Assembly (NCBI GenBank): GCA_900770725.1
Contig: CAAGLL010000014.1
Span: forward strand, 1 to 11,346
Reading direction: 5' to 3'
Origin: an uncultured Succinivibrio sp.
GTDB lineage: Bacteria; Pseudomonadota; Gammaproteobacteria; Enterobacterales; Succinivibrionaceae
Length of the DNA stretch: 11,346 nt
The position numbers were made by a program, and so were the translations under genes. How positions within the stretch are numbered: position 1 is the stretch's first letter; each line of letters begins with the position of its first letter. The notes below the pieces were generated by a model, which saw nothing but the letters and a program-made list of their open reading frames with translations, made no database searches and had not been told where the DNA came from. Shown one piece after another: positions 1 to 7,131 of this stretch.

Positions 1-58
1 TGGGCTGATTTGAGTTATTTATTTGTTTTGGTTTATATAATTATCCCAAAATCAGCCT
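1..58 (-). repeat. IS-end-like sequence, related to the transposase upstream region at the right edge
   Basis: Two blocks match the region upstream of the transposase at the right edge, in the same order and orientation. TGGGCTGATTT at 1-11 equals 11273-11283, and CCCAAAATCA at 45-54 equals 11330-11339. The blocks are separated by 33 AT-rich bases here and 46 there. An internal inverted repeat is also present: GGCTGATTT at 3-11 with its complement at 49-57. By inference this is the 5' end of a second, diverged copy of the same IS type, with its transposase to the left of the window. The window cuts off before any start codon, so this cannot be confirmed. Confidence 0.4.
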
Positions 59-333
59 GCTTAGTCAACCTTTCCAATCAATTTCCAGCAGATTTTTTCA
101 CCTCACACCAAAATTTTCATTTTGGGCTTTCCGGGCCTCGAAAATTTTCATTTGAAACCTAAAGAGCAGCCAGATCGTGGAGATCGAGGCTTAAGTTGGA
201 GTGCATGTCGTGCTTGCATCCGCTTGGATTATGACATAAGGTAACAGCAAATCTTTTAATAGTATTTTACAGCAATCAAGGACAACCAGACGGCCCTGCT
301 CCCAATTCGGGGGTTGAGCCTGGGAGATCGGAT
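59..333. other. Gene-free AT-rich leader before the AAA+ gene
   Basis: I see no credible coding sequence here. The left half is AT-rich and carries short repeats: a direct repeat at 110-122 and 141-153, and ATTTTGGG at 119-126, which is the inverted complement of CCCAAAAT at 45-52. The right half must hold the promoter of the downstream AAA+ gene, but no convincing -35/-10 pair stands out. The ribosome-binding site GGGAG lies at 322-326. Confidence 0.5.
110..153. repeat. 13-bp direct repeat, 31-bp period
   Basis: AAAATTTTCATTT occurs at 110-122 and again at 141-153. The spacer holds GGGCTTTCCGGGCC, which is itself GC-rich and partly symmetric. The arrangement could be operator half-sites for the AAA+ gene downstream or debris of IS ends. 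Nothing in the sequence decides between these. Confidence 0.45.
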
Positions 334-3300
334 ATGGACAGCGTGTTTCTTCTCTTCAACCACAACTTCTACGGCAAGGGCGAGGACGATCCGCTCCATC
401 AGGTGAGCAGGCTGCGCCGCAGCACCTGGTTCATGGTCGCGCTTGACAAGGCCATCAAGGAGGATTCTGGATCCGCGCTCTGCGAGCTTGCCTTGGCGAT
501 CCGCGAGCGCTGCCTTGCCTACAGGAAGTCGCGCGCGGCGATCCGGCCGCAGGGGATCGCCGAGAACCCCGAGATCCGCGCGGCGGTGCGGACGATCCTC
601 GCGCGCGCCGCGGTGAAGGGCAGCGCCAAGGCCGCCGGCATGCTCGCCCGCATCCGCGCCTTCGAGCTCTGGCACACCGGCATGTTCCCCATAAGCGGGA
701 TCCTCAAGGCCTCCGAGCTTGCCTGCGCCGCGCTCGACATGAACGCCATGGCCGCTACCGCGCTGTGCCTGAGGAGGGCGCGGCAGGCCACGTCCCACGC
801 CAAGGCGCTCTACCTCGTCGCGCAGGACGTGTTCGAGGATCCGCTGCTCTTCGGGGCGGCGATGCCCGAGGAGGCCAGGCGCGGCTTCTACGGCGAGGGC
901 ATCGAGGTTGCAAAGCCCGGCAATCCAGCCTCCCAGCGCGAGGCGGCCATGAGGTTCTTCTTCCCAAAGTCTGCCGATCCGCTCCATGACAGCAATGTCG
1001 AGGCCGTAGCCGAGGCGCTGCACAATCACGCTTTCTTGAAGAAGGGCCGCCGCCGCGCGATGGGGCTTTCCGATCTGCTCCAAAGCTCGCTGATGTTAAC
1101 CTTCAGGAAGCACCAGGAGGATCTTCTCGCGCTCGAGGAGGCGCTCTGGATCAAGGCCGCGCTCGCCTTGATCGAGGATCCCAGGAAGGAGACCGAGGCC
1201 ACGGAATACGCCCGCGCCGCGCTTGGGCTGACCCCGCTTGACGCGCGCTTTGACGCGTTTGGCAAGTGCAAACAGCTGACGGTGAACCTGCCTGACGAGT
1301 TCGGGAGGGCCAGGTACTTCTGCTCCTGCCTAAACGCCTTCCTCAATGCAAAGCTCATGCTCAAATGCGCCAATCACGGCGAAAGCATCATCTCCCTCTC
1401 TCAGATAATCTGGATCAACCCCCCGATGTGCGGATTTGACGAGCATGATCGCAGCGATCTTTCAAAGGCGCTGAGCCGCCTTGCAAGGGGCCTTGATCAC
1501 GAGCTCTTCTTCAACTGGAAGGAAGTGAGGCTCCAGGGCTGCTTTGACAGGATTGATGACGCGCTTTCAGCAAGGGACTTTCTTGAAGGCGCCTTCAAGA
1601 AGATCAGCGACGCCGTTAAGAAGGACGGCTGGACCAGGAAGGCAGAGGAGAGTGCCGGGCAGATCTTTGACGCCTTCATGCAGACGAGGCCGCGCTGGTC
1701 CGACGCGCTCTCAGGCCCCGCGCGCGATCTCGCATTCGCACTCGCGGAGAAAGGACGCAAGGGCAGTTTCGGGAGCGCGAAAGACGAAGGGCGCGACGGC
1801 TTCTACACAGCCTCCTCGCATGCCGTATGCCAGGTTGTCGCGAGCGCGAGACGGGGCATCCCCGACGATTTCGACAGCGTGCGGGAGGCGCGCCGCGCCG
1901 ATCTGAGGGACGCCCTGGCGTACTGCAATCTTGAAGCCATCGCCTTGAGCGCTGACGCCTTCTCAAGAACCGGCGCTGACATGGGCGTTGAGCTGCGCAT
2001 GGAGCTCATCGACGCCGTCAGCCTGGCCATTGCAAAAGACTGCTGGCTTTGCGACAGCACCATGGCAGGATGCACGGCGCTCCTGAAGGCAGCCTGTCAC
2101 GGCATGCGCATCCCCTCGCTGGCATGGGCGCGCCTGCTCGCCTTCCTGCTCTCGAGCCACGAGTACCTGGAGTGCCTCATCCGAAATGTCATGCGCCGCG
2201 AATCCCTCTCATGCTCCCTCATGAGGGAGATTGCATTTTGCAAGACGCTTGAGGACGCCAAGCTCTGCTCGTACTATGTGGGAGAGGGGATGCAGGGCGC
2301 AGTCCAAATGTCAGAGCAGCTCTCAAAAGCCTCTCCTTGCAGCGCCGACGAGAAGCCCAGGCTCATCCGCGCAGCCTTGATGCTGAGCCAAGGCTGCAGC
2401 GCATTCGGCGACGACGGCGCCTTGCCAGACGGGGGACAGCCCTATCCCGATCCGCTCGCCTGCCCGGGCTTTGGCGGGCTCTTTGCCTTGGAGCGCGCGC
2501 AATCTGCCATCTGCAACCGCAACTTCGGCGCGCTTGACGAGTGCTTCGGGGAGCTCTTCCTCTCAAGCCCCGACAAGTCCATGTTCGCGGACATCCGCCA
2601 CCAGGCCGACTGCAACGGATGGGAGGATCTTGAAGGAAAGGTCATCGTCTGCCCAAGCTCGCTTGGGCTGTGGCTCAGCTCGGAGCCTGACTACGACACC
2701 CGCCCCTACACCCGCATCTTCCGCCATAGCGAATGGGACGAGACGAGGGGAGCCTTCATCAGGGGCCTGAGCCGCTGCATTCCAAGCAGGCAAGGGGAGG
2801 GCGCGGAGTGCGACTGCGGCAAGAGCGAAGCTGCCGCCGAGGGCGCCATTGTCATGGATGGTTCCGCTGAGGCGATGCCTGGGACGGCTCTTGAGATCGC
2901 AGGCCGCCACGCGCTTTCGGAGGAGCTCCAGTCGCGCTTCGTGCCCATGTGCCGCAAGTGGCTTGGCCGCCAGAACTCCTGCCGCGCCCCGAACGTCCTG
3001 CTCTCGGGAGACTCCGGCAGCGGCAAGAGCTGGAGCCTCCAGGCCATCGCGCGCTTTCTTGGCATAGCCGACACCTTCACGCTCGACTCCGGGGATCTCG
3101 GGTGCCACATCCACGAGGCCGGCAAGACCATGAAGGAGCTCTTCGGGAAGGCGCGGGACAAGTCCGCGGAGACCGGGCGGCCGTGCGCGGTGATCATGGA
3201 GGGCATCGACTCGACCTACCGCAACCGCCAGACCCTGAGGGCGGAGAACGACTGGACCGCCGAGGACGTGGACGCGCTGCTCGCAGAGCTCGACGCCGTC

Positions 3301-4386
3301 TCAAAATGCAAGCGAAGCCGCGTGCTGGTGCTCGCCACGGCGCAATCCGAAGAAGGGCTCGATCCCGCGGTGCTAAGGCGCTTCCCCTTCGCGATGCGCA
3401 TGGGCGACTGCGACGAAAGGGACGCCTCTGAGATCTGCCAAAGCCTCCTGGGCGCGAAGCCCGACTTACGCATCGCGTCGCTGCTGTCAGGACGCAGCCC
3501 CTTTGCCGTCGCGCGCTTTTGCGAGCTAGTGCAGGAGGAGCAGCGCGGATCGGCCGACCTCTCGTTTGACGGCTGCATCGGGATCTTAAACCGCCTCGAC
3601 GGCTTCACGCTCAAGGAGGGCGCGGCATTCAGCCTTCCCGGGCAGAAGGCCTTCTCCGACTACGTGAACGGGAGCGTGGCGCGCTTCCTCTCCGATCCGG
3701 CGAGCGCGCGCAGGTTCGGGGTGCAGTTTCCGCAGAGCGTCATGCTCTACGGCAAGCCCGGCACCGGCAAGAGCTATGCCGCGCAGGCGCTCGCGCGCTT
3801 CCTGGGCTGGAAGATGGTGAGGCTCGACTCCTCGTCGTTCACGCCCAGGGGCATCGCCAAGGCCTTCAAGAACGCGCGCGCCTGCGCCCCCTGCGTGGTC
3901 GTGGTGGACGAGATAGAGGCGATCTCGTCAGACCGGAACTCGTCCTTCGCGGACAGCCTGATCGTGGACGAGTTCCTGAGGGTGCTCGACCGTGCGCGCC
4001 ACGACCGCCTGCTCGTCGTCGGCACTACGAATTTCCTAGGGAGGATCGATCCTGCCGTGCTGCGCAAGGGCAGGTTCGGCACCCACATCAGGATAGGCGC
4101 GCTCTGCCGCGAGGACTGCCTGAGCCTGACGAAGGCGGAGCTCTCGCAAGTGCCGCTTGAGGAGGGTTTCGACTTTGGGGATCTGGCCTCGCGCCTTGAG
4201 GGCATGACCGCGGCCGAGGCCTCGTCGGCGCTCGAGGAGGCCAAGGCCATGGCAGCCTCCCGCCACGCCGAATGCGTGACTATGGATATGGCTTTTGAGG
4301 CGCTGAGGAAGGAGAGGCTGCAAAAGCAGGATGACGATGCCGAGCTTGACTCGTCAAGGGAAGGCAAGCGGATCGGCTTCATCTGA
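334..4386 (+). CDS. Large protein with tandem C-terminal AAA+ ATPase modules
   Basis: The product is 1350 residues. The ATG is preceded by GGGAG at 322-326 (7-base spacing), which supports this start. Residues 1 to about 850 match no family I recognise. They look mainly helical and contain roughly 30 cysteines, unusually many for a cytosolic bacterial protein, including a CWLC pair. I see no signal peptide or membrane segment. AAA+ module 1 has Walker A GDSGSGKS (892-899, K898), but the Walker B position reads AVIMEGID (952-959) instead of hydrophobics followed by DE, and the sensor-1 position is Gln1004 (TAQ). Module 2 is complete: Walker A GKPGTGKS (1140-1147), Walker B VVDE (1190-1193), sensor 1 GTTN (1230-1233) and an arginine-finger segment RKGRF (1244-1248), as in the FtsH/Cdc48/Vps4 (SpoVK-like) class. 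By inference it is a ring-forming unfoldase or remodeller in which only the second module hydrolyses ATP. It stands alone, with no obvious partner gene. Its target is unknown. Confidence 0.85.
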   Translation: MDSVFLLFNHNFYGKGEDDPLHQVSRLRRSTWFMVALDKAIKEDSGSALCELALAIRERCLAYRKSRAAIRPQGIAENPEIRAAVRTILARAAVKGSAKAAGMLARIRAFELWHTGMFPISGILKASELACAALDMNAMAATALCLRRARQATSHAKALYLVAQDVFEDPLLFGAAMPEEARRGFYGEGIEVAKPGNPASQREAAMRFFFPKSADPLHDSNVEAVAEALHNHAFLKKGRRRAMGLSDLLQSSLMLTFRKHQEDLLALEEALWIKAALALIEDPRKETEATEYARAALGLTPLDARFDAFGKCKQLTVNLPDEFGRARYFCSCLNAFLNAKLMLKCANHGESIISLSQIIWINPPMCGFDEHDRSDLSKALSRLARGLDHELFFNWKEVRLQGCFDRIDDALSARDFLEGAFKKISDAVKKDGWTRKAEESAGQIFDAFMQTRPRWSDALSGPARDLAFALAEKGRKGSFGSAKDEGRDGFYTASSHAVCQVVASARRGIPDDFDSVREARRADLRDALAYCNLEAIALSADAFSRTGADMGVELRMELIDAVSLAIAKDCWLCDSTMAGCTALLKAACHGMRIPSLAWARLLAFLLSSHEYLECLIRNVMRRESLSCSLMREIAFCKTLEDAKLCSYYVGEGMQGAVQMSEQLSKASPCSADEKPRLIRAALMLSQGCSAFGDDGALPDGGQPYPDPLACPGFGGLFALERAQSAICNRNFGALDECFGELFLSSPDKSMFADIRHQADCNGWEDLEGKVIVCPSSLGLWLSSEPDYDTRPYTRIFRHSEWDETRGAFIRGLSRCIPSRQGEGAECDCGKSEAAAEGAIVMDGSAEAMPGTALEIAGRHALSEELQSRFVPMCRKWLGRQNSCRAPNVLLSGDSGSGKSWSLQAIARFLGIADTFTLDSGDLGCHIHEAGKTMKELFGKARDKSAETGRPCAVIMEGIDSTYRNRQTLRAENDWTAEDVDALLAELDAVSKCKRSRVLVLATAQSEEGLDPAVLRRFPFAMRMGDCDERDASEICQSLLGAKPDLRIASLLSGRSPFAVARFCELVQEEQRGSADLSFDGCIGILNRLDGFTLKEGAAFSLPGQKAFSDYVNGSVARFLSDPASARRFGVQFPQSVMLYGKPGTGKSYAAQALARFLGWKMVRLDSSSFTPRGIAKAFKNARACAPCVVVVDEIEAISSDRNSSFADSLIVDEFLRVLDRARHDRLLVVGTTNFLGRIDPAVLRKGRFGTHIRIGALCREDCLSLTKAELSQVPLEEGFDFGDLASRLEGMTAAEASSALEEAKAMAASRHAECVTMDMAFEALRKERLQKQDDDAELDSSREGKRIGFI

Positions 4387-4410
4387 GCCCCGCCTGGAGC
4401 TTGCAAGACA

Positions 4411-4443
4411 AAGCCGCAGACCGTTTTTGGCGATCTGCGGCTT
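4411..4443. terminator. Hairpin between convergent genes, probable bidirectional terminator
   Basis: A perfect 10-bp stem pairs AAGCCGCAGA (4411-4420) with TCTGCGGCTT (4434-4443) around a 13-base loop. TGCAAG/CTTGCA flanks can extend it after a small bulge. It lies 25 bases past the AAA+ stop codon and downstream of metQ on the other strand. Both tails are only moderately T-rich, so efficiency is uncertain. A second small hairpin (4452-4457 with 4462-4467) sits nearer the metQ end. Confidence 0.65.
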
Positions 4444-4483
4444 CTTGCATCAGGGCCGTCAGGCCCTTGCTAGGCTCTCAAGG

Positions 4484-5326
4484 CTACTTGGCAGCAGTGG
4501 CCTTGATGTCCTCAGCAGTCGGGACGTACCACAGGCCGGTGTTGTTCTTGTCCATGTAGTCCTTGAACTCCTTGGACTGGTAGGCGTCCTTGATGTCCTT
4601 GGCCCAGACGGAGTCCTTGTTCTTCTCGTTGACCACGAGCTGCAACAGCAGGTGCGGCAGGATGGTCTCGGTGGCCAGGGCGGTCTTCGGGTCGATCTTG
4701 GCGTTGTAGACGATGGAGCCCGTGATCACGATGTAGGCGAAGTCGGAGGCCACCGAGGGGATGTTGAGGGACTTCATCTCGGTGAACTTAAGGTTGTGCG
4801 GGTTCTCGACGATGTCGGCCTGGGTCACGGTGGTGAGGTCCTTCTTCGGATCGAGCTTGATCCAGCCGATCTTCTGGAGGATCGCGTAGGCGCGGGCGGT
4901 GTTGGAGGCGTCGTTGGGCACCGCGATCATGTCGCCGTCGGCAACCTTGGAGAGGTCGTTCTTGGCGCCCGGGTAGATGCCGGCCGGCACGGTCGGGATC
5001 GGGGTGAGGGCCGCCAGGTGGCCGTCCTGCGACTTGTTGAAGTTGTTCATGTAGGCGGTGTGCTGCTCGACGTTGAAGTCGACCTCGCCGTCGTTGAGCG
5101 CCAGATCGGCCTGGAGCAGGTCGGAGAGGTCGACGCCCTTGACGGTGTAGCCCTCCTTCTCGAGGATGGGCTGGACGCCGCTGATGAAGAGCTCGGAGTA
5201 AGGGCCCTGCGACTTGGAGAAGGTGATGGTGGAGTGGTCCTTGTCAAAAGCATTGGCGCTCGATGCGGCAACCGCAAGGGTGAGGGCCGCGGCAATCGCG
5301 GTCACGTGGCGTAAGGCTCTGTTCAT
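4484..5326 (-). CDS. metQ: MetQ/NlpA-family substrate-binding protein of an ABC importer
   Basis: The product is 280 residues, the usual length of the family. It binds the substrate outside the membrane and delivers it to the MetN/MetI transporter encoded just upstream. The N-terminus is a Sec signal peptide: positive residues (R3, R6, H7), a hydrophobic Ala/Leu core (8-21) and a signal peptidase I site after ANA (24-26). There is no lipobox cysteine, unlike E. coli MetQ and most Gram-positive homologues, so the mature protein should be soluble in a periplasm. Family hallmarks include SKSQGPYSELF near the mature N-terminus and QADLALNDGEVDFNVEQH. The start is supported by AAGGAG at 5334-5339 with 7-base spacing. 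It is the last gene of the operon, separated from metI by 77 bases containing a stable hairpin. Substrate identity (methionine, cysteine or a derivative) cannot be read from the sequence. Confidence 0.9.
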   Translation of the reverse strand: MNRALRHVTAIAAALTLAVAASSANAFDKDHSTITFSKSQGPYSELFISGVQPILEKEGYTVKGVDLSDLLQADLALNDGEVDFNVEQHTAYMNNFNKSQDGHLAALTPIPTVPAGIYPGAKNDLSKVADGDMIAVPNDASNTARAYAILQKIGWIKLDPKKDLTTVTQADIVENPHNLKFTEMKSLNIPSVASDFAYIVITGSIVYNAKIDPKTALATETILPHLLLQLVVNEKNKDSVWAKDIKDAYQSKEFKDYMDKNNTGLWYVPTAEDIKATAAK

Positions 5327-5355
5327 GAATTGTCTCCTTGTTAGAGCTTGATGGC

Positions 5356-5376
5356 CGCCGGACTCTCTGTCCGGCG
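5356..5376 (-). promoter_or_regulatory. Intercistronic hairpin between metI and metQ
   Basis: An 8-bp perfect GC-rich stem (5356-5363 with 5369-5376) closes a 5-base loop. In the minus-strand transcript it lies between the metI stop and the metQ ribosome-binding site. It is not followed by a U-run, so it is unlikely to terminate. Hairpins in this position often protect the binding-protein message from 3'-to-5' decay and raise its level over the permease. That role is inferred here. Confidence 0.6.
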
Positions 5377-5403
5377 TCCGGGTTAAGGTTTTAAGTTTAA
5401 GGG

Positions 5404-6078
5404 TTAGCGGTTCCTGGTCCTGAAGGCGAAGTGGTTGCCTATGGACTGGATTATCTGCACGAACACGATGAGCACGATCACCGTGAAGAGCATCAGGTTG
5501 AAGTTCATGCGCTCGTAGCCGTAGGTGAGGGCGAGATCGCCCACGCCGCCGGCGCCGATGGCGCCCGCCATCGCGGTGGCGCCGAGGAGGCCGATGGTGC
5601 CGGTGGTCACCGAGAGGATCAGCGATCCCTTGGCCTCGGGCAGCAGGAAGTGCCAGATGATCTGGAACACCGACGCGCCCATCGACTGCGCGGCCTCGAT
5701 GATGCCGCGGTCGATGTCGAGGAACGAGTTCTCAAAGAGCCTGGCGAGGTAGGGCGCGATGAACACGGTCAGCGGCACGAGCGCCGCGGTGGTGCCGATC
5801 CTGGTGCCGACGAGCATCTTCGTGAAGGGCATGATGAAGACCATCAGGATCACGAACGGGATGCTGCGCACGACGTTGATGATGGTGTTGACCGTGAAGA
5901 ACACGGGCTTGTTGCGCAGTATGCCGTCTTTGTTCGTGAGCACGAGCGTCACGGCCATCACCAGGCCTATGACCGTGCCCAGGAAGAGCGACACGAAGAG
6001 CATGTAGAGCGTCTGCTGCGCGCAGAGGACCATCTGGGCGGTGGAGGTGCCCATCCCCTTGAAGAATGCCTCGATCAT
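5404..6078 (-). CDS. metI: MetI-family ABC transporter permease
   Basis: The product is 224 residues from the chosen start. It is the membrane subunit of a MetNIQ-type importer, with about five hydrophobic segments and the cytoplasmic EAA loop near residues 128-149 (EAAQSMGA followed by LLPEA), which docks onto the MetN ATPase. I place the start at the ATG at 6078. It overlaps the metN stop as ATGA and is preceded by GAGGTG with 5-base spacing. An in-frame ATG at 6096 would add only MGRGEA and lies inside metN without such a site. The overlap implies translational coupling and equal production with MetN. Confidence 0.92.
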   Translation of the reverse strand: MIEAFFKGMGTSTAQMVLCAQQTLYMLFVSLFLGTVIGLVMAVTLVLTNKDGILRNKPVFFTVNTIINVVRSIPFVILMVFIMPFTKMLVGTRIGTTAALVPLTVFIAPYLARLFENSFLDIDRGIIEAAQSMGASVFQIIWHFLLPEAKGSLILSVTTGTIGLLGATAMAGAIGAGGVGDLALTYGYERMNFNLMLFTVIVLIVFVQIIQSIGNHFAFRTRNR

Positions 6079-7118
6079 GGCTTCACCTCGTCCCATTCGA
6101 CATTGTGCGCGTCAAGGTACTCGGTGACGCGGCCGATCTCATCAGGATCGCCCTTGATCTTGAGGACGATGACGGAGAGCACGACTCCCTGAAGCTCGGT
6201 CACCGACGCGAACATCACGTTGGTGACGACTTTGAACTTCGTGTCTATCTGCCAGATCATGTTGTCAGACGCGGCCTTCGCGCGCAGGCGGAAGCGGATG
6301 AGCTTGAACGGCCCCTGGGACTGACGCAGCTTGGCGATGATGGAGTCGGGGATCTTGTCGGGGATCACCGAGGAGACGAAGCGCCTGGTGATCTCAGCCT
6401 TCGGGCAGGAGAACACGTCGAGCACCGAGCCGTGCTCGACCACCTTGCCGTGCTCCATGACCGCGACCCCGTCGCAGAGCCTCGTGATGACGTTGATCAT
6501 GTGCGTCACGAAGAGGATGGTCACGTTGAGCTCGCGGTTGACGCGCTCGAGGAGCTTCAGGATGGAGTCCGTGGTGTCAGGGTCGAGCGCCGAGGTCGCT
6601 TCGTCGCAAAGCAGGATCTCAGGCTCGGTGGCCAGCGCCCTGGCGATGCCGACGCGCTGCTTCTGCCCGCCCGAGAGCTGGGCGGGGTAGGCGTTGGCGC
6701 GGTCGGTGAGGCCGACGAACTTAAGGAGCTTCTCGACCCTCGCCTTGATGGCGTCCTTGGACTCGTGGTTGAGCACCAGCGGGATCGCGATGTTGTCGAA
6801 CACGGTCTTGGACTCGAGCAGGTTGAACTGCTGGAAGATCATGCCGATGTTCTTGCGCAGGTTGCGCAATCCCTTGTGCTTGAGCGACTCGACGTCCTCG
6901 CCGTTCACGTAGACCTTGCCCGAGGTAGGCGACTCGAGCGCGTTGACCATGCGCATGAGCGTGGACTTGCCCGCGCCCGAGAAGCCGATGATGCCGTAGA
7001 TCTGGCCCTTCCTGATCTCAAGGCTCACGTCCTTGAGAGCTTGAACGTCCTGACCTTTTACGCGGAATCTCTTTGAGACGTTCTCGAACCTGACCATAGC
7101 CGGCTTGCTGTCAGCCAT
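6075..7118 (-). CDS. metN: MetN-family ABC transporter ATP-binding protein with C-terminal NIL domain
   Basis: The product is 347 residues from the chosen start, close to E. coli MetN. It powers import through MetI. All nucleotide-binding motifs are present: Walker A GFSGAGKST (45-53), Q-loop FQQ (95-97), signature LSGGQ (148-152), Walker B LLCDE (169-173) with a D-loop SALD, and switch His206. From about residue 265 to the end there is a NIL-type regulatory domain. In E. coli this domain binds methionine and shuts the transporter off when the cytoplasmic pool is high. The start is set at the ATG at 7118 because GGAGG lies at the right distance before it. The ATG at 7130 overlaps that site and is probably not used. 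The gap to the amidohydrolase stop is 13 bases, so they are one operon. Confidence 0.93.
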   Translation of the reverse strand: MADSKPAMVRFENVSKRFRVKGQDVQALKDVSLEIRKGQIYGIIGFSGAGKSTLMRMVNALESPTSGKVYVNGEDVESLKHKGLRNLRKNIGMIFQQFNLLESKTVFDNIAIPLVLNHESKDAIKARVEKLLKFVGLTDRANAYPAQLSGGQKQRVGIARALATEPEILLCDEATSALDPDTTDSILKLLERVNRELNVTILFVTHMINVITRLCDGVAVMEHGKVVEHGSVLDVFSCPKAEITRRFVSSVIPDKIPDSIIAKLRQSQGPFKLIRFRLRAKAASDNMIWQIDTKFKVVTNVMFASVTELQGVVLSVIVLKIKGDPDEIGRVTEYLDAHNVEWDEVKP

Positions 7119-7131
7119 TCTCTCCTCCATC

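Noticed and set aside
256..1083. Minus-strand frame under the start of the AAA+ gene
   Set aside because: Its composition (Arg/Gly/Ala/His-rich) is that of an antisense shadow, and the plus-strand gene has a clear ribosome-binding site.
4331..5314. Long plus-strand frame opposite metQ
   Set aside because: It is antisense to a well-supported metQ, its product is a low-complexity Val/Leu/Gly/Asp-rich shadow of GC-rich codons, and it has no family motifs.
6066..7076. Long plus-strand frame opposite metN
   Set aside because: It mirrors the metN codon bias on the other strand; metN has every ABC motif, so this is a shadow.
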